DNA of 64,000 nt. Origin: Candidatus Wolfebacteria bacterium GW2011_GWE2_44_13. GTDB lineage: Bacteria > Patescibacteria > Paceibacteria > UBA6257 > UBA9933. Made by a program: the position numbers and the translations under genes. Below are positions 16,410-25,591 of the stretch, piece by piece (within the stretch, counting starts at the first letter, position 1; each line of letters opens with the position of its first letter). Location of the stretch: contig LCHW01000001.1 in assembly GCA_001000675.1 (NCBI GenBank), positions 408,686 to 472,685 on the forward strand, written 5' to 3'. The notes beneath the pieces were generated by a model. It had not been told where the DNA came from, made no database searches, and was given only the letters and a program-made list of their open reading frames with translations.

Positions 16410-17945
16410 ATGACAATACTTATTAAAAATATTTTATTGATTGATGGCTCGGGACAGCCGGCTGTGAAGGCCGATGTGCTTGTTAAGAATGAAAAGATTG
16501 CCGCCATCGGATCGTTTCCTCGGTACCAAGCTGATACTATCATCGACGGTATGGGCGCATACCTTGCGCCTGGTTTTATCGATTGCAATACAAACTCGGA
16601 TCGGTATTTAACTATTTTTTCTAACCCAACGCAACAAGACTTCTTGCTACAAGGCATTACCACAATCATAGGCGGACAGGATGGAGTTTCGCTTGCTCCA
16701 CTTTTATATGGTTCATTGGATTTGCAAAAAATATATACCAATCCGTATAAAATAAATGTGGATTGGCATACGGTTTCTGATTTTTTTGACGTAGTAAAGC
16801 GTCGACCACTCGGAGTTAATTTTGGAACATTTGTTGGTCACTCTACGTTGCGCCATACAATTATCGGCAATGATTTTCGCGACTTAACGCCAAAAGAGCT
16901 TGGCGTCTTTCGGTATATGCTTGATGCTGCAATGAAAGATGGCGCGATGGGTGTTTCATTTGATTTGCAATCTCCTGTTGCGGCGCTTACTCCTGCGAAA
17001 GAAATAAAGCTTGCACTCGAAGTTGTGGAAAAGCACAAAGGGATTGCGGCGTTTAAGGTGCGGAGCGGTTCGGATACCACAGTGCATAAAGGGGATACTA
17101 ATAATCATTTTCTTCCCGCTGTTACTGAAATTATTAACGCGTCTAAAGAAACGGGCGCACGTGTATTGATTACGAACTTTTCTCCTCTTAATGGATTGGA
17201 AGAAGAATATCGCCATGCAATTGAGGTAATCGAAGAAAACGCTGCTGTTGCTGATGTGTACTTCACGATGCATCCGTTTGCTCATTCCATCATTCCGATT
17301 GTGTCATTTTTGCCTGTGTGGGCTCAACGGGGAGGTATGGACGAAATTTTAAAGGTACTGCAATCTCCTGAGCTTTCAGCAAAAATAATCAGTGAGCTGG
17401 AGCACTTTTTAGGAGATAGTATTGTTATTCATGATGCTCCTGGACTTGATCATTTAGTAGGGAAGACACTTCGACAATTTGGCGATGATTGCGGTACCGC
17501 CATGCCAGAAACGTTGCTTATTTTAATGCGTACAACGAAATTGCGTGCAACGCTTGTGTATAACAACATTTCACTGCAGGAATTTAACCGTGCATTGCTA
17601 TGTGACCGTTCACTCGTTGCCTCTTCTGGGATGAGTTTTGAGCGTACACGACCACAAGCGCGCTTGCGATTATTCTCTGACACCATCGCAACGTATTTAC
17701 AGACAATAGTTACTGATAAAGCAATTTCAATCGAGTCTGCAATACGAAAATTGACTAGTGTTCCTGCACAGCGGTTAGGCATTAAACAGCGAGGGCTTAT
17801 TCGGGAAGGATATTTTGCTGATCTTGTGATGATTCGTGATTTAAAAATTGAAACGGTATTTGTGAACGGAACGATTGCGGTTCGTGACGGGGCGCTTACT
17901 GAAACTCCATTAAGTGGAAGAATAGTAAATCATGCGAATGAATAA
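16410..17945 (+). CDS. D-aminoacylase-like amidohydrolase lacking the metal ligands (pseudoenzyme)
   Basis: 511 residues aligning throughout with N-acyl-D-amino-acid deacylases (amidohydrolase family 3): PGFIDCNTNSD, a QGITTIIGG block, FVGHSTLR, and EGYFADLVMI near the end. Every expected metal or catalytic ligand is changed. HxH of the first motif is NxN, the metal-bridging Cys is Gln (GGQDG), the two later His are Lys (FKVRSG) and Asn (ITNFSP), and the catalytic Asp is Ser (ASSGMSFERTRP). The fold is kept but hydrolysis is unlikely. The stop overlaps ftsW by 14 bases, so it belongs to the ftsW-murG operon. The ATG at 16410 begins the conserved domain; upstream in-frame codons look non-coding. 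Identity as a homologue is firm, inactivity is inferred. Confidence 0.85.
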   Translation: MTILIKNILLIDGSGQPAVKADVLVKNEKIAAIGSFPRYQADTIIDGMGAYLAPGFIDCNTNSDRYLTIFSNPTQQDFLLQGITTIIGGQDGVSLAPLLYGSLDLQKIYTNPYKINVDWHTVSDFFDVVKRRPLGVNFGTFVGHSTLRHTIIGNDFRDLTPKELGVFRYMLDAAMKDGAMGVSFDLQSPVAALTPAKEIKLALEVVEKHKGIAAFKVRSGSDTTVHKGDTNNHFLPAVTEIINASKETGARVLITNFSPLNGLEEEYRHAIEVIEENAAVADVYFTMHPFAHSIIPIVSFLPVWAQRGGMDEILKVLQSPELSAKIISELEHFLGDSIVIHDAPGLDHLVGKTLRQFGDDCGTAMPETLLILMRTTKLRATLVYNNISLQEFNRALLCDRSLVASSGMSFERTRPQARLRLFSDTIATYLQTIVTDKAISIESAIRKLTSVPAQRLGIKQRGLIREGYFADLVMIRDLKIETVFVNGTIAVRDGALTETPLSGRIVNHANE

Positions 17946-19056
17946 TTTTCTAAAAAATAATAAGGGAGGACATGCGCCTGATTACGTTTTTTTGTCTACA
18001 TTAGGCATATTAGTTGTATTTGGAATCGTAATGCTTTCAAGCGCTTCTTCTGATCTTGGGAAGATAAAATTTGACGATACTTTTTACTATCTTAAGCACC
18101 AAATATACTATGGACTTCTTCCAGGGATTGTTGGGTTTTTATTTGCCGCATTCTTCCACTATAAAAAATGGCAAACCGCGGCATTATATTTATTAGTTGG
18201 AAGCGTTATTGCGCTGCTCCTTGTGTTTACCCCACTCGGTATCCATGCGGGTGGTGCAACTCGATGGGTGAGTATCGGGCCTATTTCTTTACAGCCTGCC
18301 GAATTACTTAAGCTGACATTTATTTTGTATATGGCTGCGTGGCTTGGAGGAAAGCGCACAAAACGACAAACGAGTTTTAAAGAAGGATATTTACCGTTTA
18401 TACTTATCTCCGGATTTATCGCATTGCTTATTGTACTACAGCCTGCAACGACAACGGTTGCCGTTATCATGCTTGCAAGTCTAATCGTATATTATATGAG
18501 TGGTGCGAAGTTTCGTTATATTGCACTCACTGTCCTCCTTGGGTTTGTGGCGCTTGTGGGTTTGATTATCGCAACGCCGTATCGTGCTGAACGTGTTATG
18601 AACTATTTTAACCCTGAGAAAGTTGATGTGCTTGGTAAGGGATATCATCGACAACAGGCGCTTATTGCTATTGGATCAGGGGGTCCTGCGGGGGTTGGGT
18701 ATGGGCAATCTACGACGAAATATAAATTCTTGCCTGAGCCAATTGGCGACTCGATATTTGCGGTTATCGCAGAAGAGTTGGGGTTTGCTGGGTCTATATT
18801 TGTCCTTGCACTCTTCACCTTGCTCTTTACGCGTGGACTTATGATTGCAAATAAGTGTAAGGATAAATTTGGACAGTTGGCTGTGATTGGTATTATCTCC
18901 GTACTTGCTATTCAAACGTTTGTGAATATTGGAGCCATATCGGGTGTGCTGCCCCTTACGGGTGTTCCGCTGCCCTTTATCAGCTATGGTGGAACTGCAC
19001 TTGCGATTTTCTTGACGATGATGGGAGTTGTAACGAATATATCTAAACATACGTAA
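17932..19056 (+). CDS. ftsW: FtsW/RodA-type peptidoglycan glycosyltransferase (SEDS)
   Basis: Polymerises lipid II into glycan strands. 374 residues, about ten membrane spans. SEDS landmarks: GGATRWVSIGPISLQPAELLKL, GKGYHRQQALIAIGSGG, the LPEPIGDSIFAVIAEELG loop carrying the proposed catalytic Asp, and the end block LPLTGVPLPFISYGG. FtsW is favoured over RodA by the murG neighbour. The start overlaps the end of the D-aminoacylase-like gene; a second Met lies two codons later. Confidence 0.93.
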   Translation: MRMNNFLKNNKGGHAPDYVFLSTLGILVVFGIVMLSSASSDLGKIKFDDTFYYLKHQIYYGLLPGIVGFLFAAFFHYKKWQTAALYLLVGSVIALLLVFTPLGIHAGGATRWVSIGPISLQPAELLKLTFILYMAAWLGGKRTKRQTSFKEGYLPFILISGFIALLIVLQPATTTVAVIMLASLIVYYMSGAKFRYIALTVLLGFVALVGLIIATPYRAERVMNYFNPEKVDVLGKGYHRQQALIAIGSGGPAGVGYGQSTTKYKFLPEPIGDSIFAVIAEELGFAGSIFVLALFTLLFTRGLMIANKCKDKFGQLAVIGIISVLAIQTFVNIGAISGVLPLTGVPLPFISYGGTALAIFLTMMGVVTNISKHT

Positions 19057-19089
19057 TCACATAACTAATAATCGATCACTGTACTATCT

Positions 19090-20262
19090 ATGAGAATTCT
19101 ATTTACCGGTGGAGTAACAGGGGGGCATATTTATCCACTCGTCTCAGTGGCTGAAAAAATTTTAAAGGCGGGTAATGCAGACGCCGGTTTTGCCGACCTT
19201 TATTATGTAGGGGTTCCAGGTGTTTACCAGCAACTACTGGAGTCAAAAGGAATAATCGTTTCTCGTATTGCATCGGCTAAGCTTCGTCGCGGTGATGTGT
19301 TGCGTAATCTTATCGATTTGCCGGTATTTTTTATCAGCGTATTACAAGCGCTGTGGCAAGTGTTTTGGATTATGCCCGACGTACTCTTTTCAAAAGGAGG
19401 TCCGGGTGCGCTCCCTGTTGTATTGGCTTGTGCATTTTATCGCATTCCGATTATTATTCACGAATCAGATTCGGTTGCGGGGCTTACGAGCGCTGCTTCT
19501 GCACGATTCGCGAAACGGATTGGCATTGCCTATGTAGCTGCAAAAGAGTCTTTTATTCCGCGTAATGCAAGTGAACGTAAGCGATCGATGATAGAGCAAA
19601 AGATAGCACTTATTGGAAATCCAATTCGAGAGTTCTTTTTTGCTAATACCGAAGTAGATAAAGAAGGGGCAAAACGACTTTTTGATTTCGATCCCGCAAA
19701 GCCACTCATTCTTATTATGGGCGGATCTCAGGGCGCAGTGCGCATCAATGAATTTATACTATCGGTTGCAGAGGACTTGCTAAGTCAAAATATGCAAATC
19801 TTGCATCAAGTAGGGACGAATAATTTTACTGCTGCAGAAGCGGAAATGCGCGTGATTACACAAAAATATTCCGATGCACTCCGACGTTCCTATCGCATGG
19901 TTCCGTATTTTGAACAAGACCTTAGGGAAGCGTATCTTGCTGCGGATCTTGTTATTTCACGAGCGGGGAGTGGTTCGATATTTGAAATCGCGGCTATGGG
20001 ATGCCCTGCCATTCTTATTCCACTACCCGAATCTATTTCGCGCGATCAGGTAAAAAATGCCTTTGAATATGCCGCAACAGGGGCTGCGATCACGTTGGAA
20101 GAGTCTAATCTCACGAAGCATATATTCTTCAATCAACTCGAACGACTTACGGCAAATCCTGAAACGTTTGCCTCTATGGCAGCTGCGGCAAAAGCGTTTG
20201 CTCGTCCAGATGCCGCTGAAACATTAGCATCAGAAATTATACGACTAGGAAGTAGACAATGA
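19090..20262 (+). CDS. murG: MurG UDP-GlcNAc:lipid I transferase
   Basis: Makes lipid II by adding GlcNAc to lipid I at the inner membrane face. 390 residues. Present are the N-terminal GGVTGGHIYP loop, HESDSVAGLT, IMGGSQGAVRINE at the start of the C-terminal domain, and the donor-binding VISRAGSGSIFEIAAMGCPAILIPLP. About 30 residues longer than most MurG. Thirty-three bases separate it from ftsW, and the stop overlaps the start of the S9 peptidase. Confidence 0.95.
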   Translation: MRILFTGGVTGGHIYPLVSVAEKILKAGNADAGFADLYYVGVPGVYQQLLESKGIIVSRIASAKLRRGDVLRNLIDLPVFFISVLQALWQVFWIMPDVLFSKGGPGALPVVLACAFYRIPIIIHESDSVAGLTSAASARFAKRIGIAYVAAKESFIPRNASERKRSMIEQKIALIGNPIREFFFANTEVDKEGAKRLFDFDPAKPLILIMGGSQGAVRINEFILSVAEDLLSQNMQILHQVGTNNFTAAEAEMRVITQKYSDALRRSYRMVPYFEQDLREAYLAADLVISRAGSGSIFEIAAMGCPAILIPLPESISRDQVKNAFEYAATGAAITLEESNLTKHIFFNQLERLTANPETFASMAAAAKAFARPDAAETLASEIIRLGSRQ

Positions 20263-22133
20263 GCACATATATTCGATTTATAATTATAGGGTTGGTCACA
20301 CTTTTTACGATACCTTCTACTGCGGGGGCATTTGAAGTACCCTATCAAAAAATATTTCAACAACGAGGGTCTATTATGGCTGTTGAAGTGTATGGAAAAA
20401 CAGAGCCACTATCGATTCAGTGCGATCTCGATGCATGGACCTGTGCAAGCCATGGAACAACAACAATAAATCTTTTTCCTGAATTTATCGAGAAGCAAGT
20501 TATTCTTTCTAAAGATCAGTCACTCGCACTTGTTTCTGAAGGATATGGAGTTACACAACAATACGATTTATATACTCTTGGAGTAGGTGTAGCTACTAAA
20601 ATAAAGACACTCGATTTTAGTGGAGAAACGAAGAAAGCGTTATTTAGCGATGATAATACAAAAATTCTATTTGCGACTACGCGCGGGGAATTTATTGTTT
20701 TTGATATCGCAACAAATATAGGGATAAAAAGCATTCCCATTGTTGGGGGTGCCTCGTTTATTCGCTTCTCGCCTCATGGTAATTACATTGCTTATTATGC
20801 ACCAAGTACGCTAAGCGGAATGGACCGAACATATACATTAGTAGACGTTGCTCAGGGCCATACCTATACATGGAAAGAAAAAAATGATTATTGGGACTTG
20901 CTGAGCGAGGAAGAACAAGTATTCGACTTTTCGCCCGATGAGCGATACTTTTTGTATCTGAGTGATCGAGATGGAACGCAAACGATATACACAACGCGTC
21001 TTTGGCTACTGGACGGAATTAATAATGGACGGCTAGGAAAGCGTACATTTACGGGGAATTTTACGGTAAATAATCTTCTCTTCGGTAATGATGGATTATT
21101 ATATGCTACTACGAATAGATCTAATCCATTAATTTGGTCGCTTGATTCGTATGATTTTGCAACACAAGTCTTGAAAGAAGTTGCAAGTGATGTGCTGTAC
21201 TATCCACCTCCGCAGCGAAGTGGAAATCACATTGTATTTGTGCGTTCAAAAAATGAATTACCCGCATTACACACGTTTAATACAAAGACGCGCGTCGTTA
21301 CTCCATTACCGACTGCTGTGGATGAAACGTTCTTGCTTGCGGTAGGTAAGATAAAGAATTTTTCTGGCACCTATGGAGTGCTATACACCCCAGACGATTA
21401 TGATGCGAAAAAAACATACCCCATGATCGTATGGTTGCATGGTGGTCCTCATCGGCAAACATCGCCTTCGTTCCATTCGTATCATAGCTACGGTATCTAC
21501 GACGTGCTCTTAGAGAATCTTCGCAAGAATGGATTTATCGTATTAAAACTCGACTATCGCGGAAGCTATGGATATGGGAAAAAATTCGCAACAGAATTAA
21601 AAGGAAATGTCGGCAAGCTTGACGTGAAGGATGTTATAACTGCCACAACAGTACTTAAAAAAGAAATGGCTATCGGAGAGGTATATCCGATGGGAACGAG
21701 CTATGGAGGATACTTGGCACTGCGTGCATTAGCGGATAAGCCGGCATTGTTTGCGGGAGCCATTTCTGTTAACGGGGTAACTGATTGGTGGACACTTATT
21801 AAGAACGATCCAGATTCCATTTTCAAAGTACATTTTAACGGAGCACCGTCTTCTAAAAATAAGATTTTGTATGATCAGGCCTCGATCTTTTTACGGTTGA
21901 ATAACTTAAAAGGAAAGAAGATTGTTTTAGTGAATGGGGAGGATGATGCGACCATTCCCGCTCAGCAGACGACAATGCTCTTTGATGCGCTTGCAAAGAA
22001 AAACATCGGAGCAACCGTTATTTCATATGAAAAAGAAGGGCACATTCTAAGTGATAGCGCGAATTTGGATGATCTGTGTTCTCGGGTTATGCAACTCCCG
22101 GAGGGGTATGGGGGAAAGACCTGTGTGCAGTAA
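20259..22133 (+). CDS. Secreted S9 prolyl-oligopeptidase family peptidase
   Basis: 624 residues with a Sec signal peptide (hydrophobic 5-20, TAGA cleavage region), a beta-propeller-like first half and an alpha/beta hydrolase second half. The triad is visible: Ser in GTSYGGYLAL, Asp in GEDDATIPAQQ, His in KEGHILSDS. It is exported and probably acts on peptides at the cell surface. The ATGA overlap with murG places it in the wall-synthesis operon, an unusual setting. A terminator follows. Confidence 0.88.
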   Translation: MSTYIRFIIIGLVTLFTIPSTAGAFEVPYQKIFQQRGSIMAVEVYGKTEPLSIQCDLDAWTCASHGTTTINLFPEFIEKQVILSKDQSLALVSEGYGVTQQYDLYTLGVGVATKIKTLDFSGETKKALFSDDNTKILFATTRGEFIVFDIATNIGIKSIPIVGGASFIRFSPHGNYIAYYAPSTLSGMDRTYTLVDVAQGHTYTWKEKNDYWDLLSEEEQVFDFSPDERYFLYLSDRDGTQTIYTTRLWLLDGINNGRLGKRTFTGNFTVNNLLFGNDGLLYATTNRSNPLIWSLDSYDFATQVLKEVASDVLYYPPPQRSGNHIVFVRSKNELPALHTFNTKTRVVTPLPTAVDETFLLAVGKIKNFSGTYGVLYTPDDYDAKKTYPMIVWLHGGPHRQTSPSFHSYHSYGIYDVLLENLRKNGFIVLKLDYRGSYGYGKKFATELKGNVGKLDVKDVITATTVLKKEMAIGEVYPMGTSYGGYLALRALADKPALFAGAISVNGVTDWWTLIKNDPDSIFKVHFNGAPSSKNKILYDQASIFLRLNNLKGKKIVLVNGEDDATIPAQQTTMLFDALAKKNIGATVISYEKEGHILSDSANLDDLCSRVMQLPEGYGGKTCVQ

Positions 22134-22140
22134 TACTATC

Positions 22141-22168
22141 AAAATCCACCTGTGAGGGTGGATTTTTG
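22141..22168 (+). terminator. Terminator of the ftsW-murG-S9 operon
   Basis: AAATCCACC/GGTGGATTTTT hairpin with T-run. Confidence 0.85.
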
Positions 22169-22199
22169 GGGTAAAATGTGGTAGGATAATAGTACTTTT

Positions 22200-23645
22200 A
22201 TGAGCATACCTGAACCTATTCGGGTGCGTATTGCGCCGTCTCCGACTGGATTACTTCATTTCGGAACAGCCCGTACCGCCCTTTTTAATTGGCTTTTTGC
22301 CCGTCATGCAGGAGGAACCTTTATCCTTCGCATTGAAGATACGGATACAGAACGTTCAACAAAGGCATTTGAAGAAGATATTGTCACCGGATTACGATGG
22401 CTTGGTTTTGATTGGGATGAAGGTCCTGATGTCGGTGGTCCGTATGGTCCGTATCGACAATCAGAGCGACTTCCGTTTTATCAAAAATATCTCCAGCAAT
22501 TGCTCGATGAGGATAAGGCATATCATTGTTTTTGCACAAAAGAACAGTTGGATACAGATAAACAAGAAATGCAACAGCGTGGCGAAACCCCGGTGTATTC
22601 TGGACGATGCAGTGCGCTTTCTAAAGAAGATCAGGCGAAGCATATTGCAAATGGCGACGCTTCTGTTATTCGATTACGCGTTCCTACTGAGGGTGCTATC
22701 GAATTTCATGACATTATTCGCGATACCGTTTCTGTGCAAGCTACATTGATTGGCGATATTATTATTGCGCGCAGTATTGACTTACCTTTGTTTGCGCTTG
22801 CGGGTGTTGTTGATGATTACGAAATGAAAATCTCTCATGTTATTCGTGGTGAAGATCATATTTCAAACACGCCGAAACAAATCGCAATTGCGAGAGCACT
22901 TGGTTTTCCTATCCCGGAATATGCGCACCTTCCGCTTATTCTTGCACCTGACCGCAGTAAGCTTTCTAAGCGATACATTGAAACGTCGTTGAATGATTTT
23001 AAAACACAAGGATATCTTCCTAATGCACTTGTTAACTTCATGGCGTTTATTGGATGGCACCCAAAGGATGATACCGAGGTTATGTTGCCTGATGATTTAA
23101 TTCGCGATTTTGATATGGAACGCGTGCAAAAAGGCGGAGGTATTTTTAACTTGGAAAAATTAGAATGGCTTAACGCGCAGCATATTAAACGGCTTTCGAT
23201 TGATGCACTTGTTGATGCTATCACGCCGTTTATTCCTACTGCGTGGACCACGCAGTCGCAAGTATTGCGACGCGCAGTCGAGGCCGAACAAGATCGCCTT
23301 AAGCGACTAACTGAGTTTGCAGAATCAGCCGAGTTCTTCTTTGCGATTGCGGCGTATGAACCAACACTTCTTGCTTGGAAAGATGCTGCCGCAGAAGTTA
23401 CCAAGGCACATCTACAATCTGTTCTGCAATTACTGGAGCCGATTGACGGGGCACAATTCACAAAAGAAGGCCTTGAAAGCGTACTTATGCCGTTGGCTGA
23501 TACAAAGGGCAGGGGAGACGTTTTGTGGCCTCTACGGGTCGCTTTAAGCGGTAAAAAGGCATCTCCTGGGCCATTTGAAATCATGCCGGCGCTCGGAAAA
23601 GATGAAACGCTCCGCAGAATTCAGATGGGAATTGATAAATTATAA
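22200..23645 (+). CDS. gltX: Glutamyl-tRNA synthetase
   Basis: Class I aminoacyl-tRNA synthetase. 481 residues. HIGH-type motif PSPTGLLHFGTARTALFNW at the start and KMSKS-type DRSKLSKR at about 253-260, with GHLP-like YAHLPLILA just before. The C-terminal anticodon-binding helices are present. It may charge tRNA-Gln as well (non-discriminating), which cannot be decided here. AGGATAAT lies about 13 bases before the ATG. Confidence 0.96.
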   Translation: MSIPEPIRVRIAPSPTGLLHFGTARTALFNWLFARHAGGTFILRIEDTDTERSTKAFEEDIVTGLRWLGFDWDEGPDVGGPYGPYRQSERLPFYQKYLQQLLDEDKAYHCFCTKEQLDTDKQEMQQRGETPVYSGRCSALSKEDQAKHIANGDASVIRLRVPTEGAIEFHDIIRDTVSVQATLIGDIIIARSIDLPLFALAGVVDDYEMKISHVIRGEDHISNTPKQIAIARALGFPIPEYAHLPLILAPDRSKLSKRYIETSLNDFKTQGYLPNALVNFMAFIGWHPKDDTEVMLPDDLIRDFDMERVQKGGGIFNLEKLEWLNAQHIKRLSIDALVDAITPFIPTAWTTQSQVLRRAVEAEQDRLKRLTEFAESAEFFFAIAAYEPTLLAWKDAAAEVTKAHLQSVLQLLEPIDGAQFTKEGLESVLMPLADTKGRGDVLWPLRVALSGKKASPGPFEIMPALGKDETLRRIQMGIDKL

Positions 23646-23680
23646 TACAAACCGAATTTGTATTTTTGTAAAGTATTTTT

Positions 23681-24940
23681 ATGAATATTGTAACAAAAAA
23701 GGGGATAGTTACTCTTGCAATTACTGCGATGGCCGCGGGGTCTTTTGGTGTTGCTTTTGCTCAAACACCAACTGAGCTTAAAGAAGCAATCGAGAAAAAA
23801 CGACAAGAAGAACAAGCGCTTGGTACGCAAATTAAAGCGGTGCAAGAAAAACTTGAAGTTACTGCCGGTGAAAAACAAACTCTGCAACGCGAATTAAATC
23901 AAATTAGTGGAACGGTTAAGCAACTTGATCTGGGTATTAAGCAAAGTGTTATTGTTGCTGAAAAGCTTGGCTATGAAATAAAAGATACACAATATACCAT
24001 TGAAGAATCTGAGGAGCGTATTTTGGAACGCAAAAAAGAAATTAGTGAAATGCTTCGACAGGTACAACGCAAGGACACATCATCAGGACCCCTCATGTCT
24101 ATCTTGAGCGGAAAAAAGTTGACGGACACCCTTACAGAGATTCAGGCGTTGCTTGATTTTCAAGATAAGTTTTCGCAAGATATTCGTGAGTTGCAAGATT
24201 ATACTATTGAGCTCGGTGGACATTTAAAAACTGCCGAAGAGAAAAAACGCTTAAAAGAAATAGAAGGCGAAAATTATAAAAATAAGAAAGTTATTTTAAG
24301 TGAAACGGAACGCTATCAGCAACAGCTTCTTGCACAGACAAAAAATAAAGAACAGCTGTACCAGAATTCACTTGCAGAACTGAAGAAGCAGCAAGATAAG
24401 ATTGACCTTGAAATTGCGCGATTAGAAGAAGAAGCGCGTAAGAGTATTAACTTTGGCGCATTGCCAAAAGTTGATACCAGTCCGTTAATGATGCCGGCGC
24501 AAGGAAAACTTACGCAAGGGTATGGATCAACACCGTTTGCACTGCGTAATTACGCAAGTAAACGGCATAATGGTATCGATATTGCCGCACCCGTGGGTAC
24601 ACCGATTTACGCAGCTGCCGATGGGCGAGTCGTAGGAGTTGCTGATCAAGACTTGTATTGTCGAAAAGGTGCATACGGTAAGTTCGTCGCCATTACGCAT
24701 TACAATGGTTTAACTACCCTGTACGCGCATCTTTCGTTATGGAAGGTTCGTGAAGGGCAAGAAGTCAAAAAAGGAGATGTTATTGGCTACATGGGCAATA
24801 CCGGATTTTCTACGGGATCGCATTTACACTTTACGGTGTATGCAACACCGACGTTTAAGATTGCGCCAGCCGCAAAGACGTGTGGTCCGAAGATGCCGTT
24901 TGGAGGAGACCTCAATCCGTTCGACTACCTCGCTAAGTAA
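23681..24940 (+). CDS. EnvC-like M23 peptidase with coiled coil
   Basis: 419 residues. Signal peptide with AFA cleavage at about 27, a long Lys/Glu/Gln-rich coiled coil (about 30-255), then a LytM/M23 domain. Zinc ligands appear as HNGIDIA, TLYAHLS and GSHLHF, so the metallopeptidase should be active, unlike E. coli EnvC, which has lost ligands. Expected role: peptidoglycan cleavage or amidase activation at division, in keeping with the ftsW/murG neighbourhood. Terminator-like repeat copy 24939-25063 begins at its stop codon. Confidence 0.92.
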   Translation: MNIVTKKGIVTLAITAMAAGSFGVAFAQTPTELKEAIEKKRQEEQALGTQIKAVQEKLEVTAGEKQTLQRELNQISGTVKQLDLGIKQSVIVAEKLGYEIKDTQYTIEESEERILERKKEISEMLRQVQRKDTSSGPLMSILSGKKLTDTLTEIQALLDFQDKFSQDIRELQDYTIELGGHLKTAEEKKRLKEIEGENYKNKKVILSETERYQQQLLAQTKNKEQLYQNSLAELKKQQDKIDLEIARLEEEARKSINFGALPKVDTSPLMMPAQGKLTQGYGSTPFALRNYASKRHNGIDIAAPVGTPIYAAADGRVVGVADQDLYCRKGAYGKFVAITHYNGLTTLYAHLSLWKVREGQEVKKGDVIGYMGNTGFSTGSHLHFTVYATPTFKIAPAAKTCGPKMPFGGDLNPFDYLAK

Positions 24941-25063
24941 AAACTTTGTTATTGGCGAGCTACTACGTTACGGGCCCCAATTAACTTGGTCGATGTACAA
25001 CTCAGCACATCTTCCGCGTTAATTTTCCCGTGCCTTGCATCTCATCCAATAACAAAGTTTTTT
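24939..25063. repeat. Structured intergenic repeat, family 2, copy A
   Basis: Closed by a perfect stem AACTTTGTTATTGG/CCAATAACAAAGTT with T-runs outside. Read on the minus strand it carries GGATGAGATGCAAGGC, then nested stems CGGG/CCCG, AATTAAC/GTTAATT and GATGT/ACATC around the loop GCTGAGTTGT. Copy B (33763-33908) keeps the GGATGARATGCRAGGC block, GGGCCC and the loop, with altered but still paired stems. Could be a structured RNA or an elaborate terminator. Confidence 0.75.
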
Positions 25064-25154
25064 CACCACAGTAATAGGAAAAAGATTCGCTACAGGGCTC
25101 TGTAGCGAATTTTTTCTGTACGGCGGGGTAGTTATAGTGGTATAATGACGCCAT

Positions 25155-25325
25155 ATGACAGAACTTCTTAATCAGATCATCGATATTGCAAAAAGCATCG
25201 CTCATGTATTCGATGCAAGCATTTGGCCGCCGCTCGTAACAATAGTTAAGAGTATTGGCCACTTGTTCGTTAAAATCCTAGAGTTAAGTATTATGGTGGT
25301 ACAATGGCTTTTGGATAAATTTTAA
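25155..25325 (+). CDS. 56-residue amphipathic/membrane peptide
   Basis: Small ORF starting MTELLNQIIDIAKSIAHVFD and continuing through WPPLVTIVKSIGHLFVKILE to VVQWLLDKF. Two or three amphipathic or hydrophobic helices, no Cys. A perfect TATAAT lies ten bases before the ATG with no ribosome site, the leaderless pattern of this genome. No family recognised. It could be a small membrane-active peptide; function unknown. Confidence 0.55.
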   Translation: MTELLNQIIDIAKSIAHVFDASIWPPLVTIVKSIGHLFVKILELSIMVVQWLLDKF

Positions 25326-25396
25326 TTCGTTGTACGTTGTTTTTACACGTGCTATATGGTTTACTAATATTAGTACATCGATTTAATATAAAGAAA

Positions 25397-25419
25397 TGAT
25401 TATCTCGACGAGATAATCA
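25397..25419 (+). promoter_or_regulatory. Perfect palindrome upstream of the 42-residue peptide gene
   Basis: Arms GATTATCTCG and CGAGATAATC around a single A, extended by one further T/A pair. It ends two bases before the GAAAGGAG ribosome site. It may be a protein operator (homodimer site) or an RNA hairpin controlling translation. Confidence 0.65.
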
Positions 25420-25438
25420 AGAAAGGAGAGTATTTTGT

Positions 25439-25567
25439 ATGGATAAAAAGCCGTACATCCCCCCGAAGATCGAAAAGGTTGAAAAAATGCAATTCCCAAT
25501 CGAGATCATCCACGGCGGGAAGAAGATCATCTGCCGTCAATGCTCATCGTGCCATGGATGCAGGTAA
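25439..25567 (+). CDS. 42-residue Cys-rich peptide (RiPP-precursor-like)
   Basis: Begins MDKKPYIPPKIEKVEKM and ends ICRQCSSCHGCR. The front half is charged and leader-like (Tyr-Ile-Pro-Pro-Lys-Ile), and all four Cys and the His lie in the last eleven residues. That resembles precursors of ribosomally made, modified peptides, or a minimal metal-binding knuckle (CxxC...CxxC). It has GAAAGGAG ten bases before the ATG, a palindrome above, and a strong terminator below. No maturation enzyme (radical SAM, YcaO) is visible in this window, so the RiPP reading is tentative. Confidence 0.6.
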   Translation: MDKKPYIPPKIEKVEKMQFPIEIIHGGKKIICRQCSSCHGCR

Positions 25568-25591
25568 AAACACCTCACGGTTTGTTTTCGT

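Noticed and set aside
22856..23584. Minus-strand 242-residue ORF
   Set aside because: Antisense shadow of gltX with no recognisable domain.
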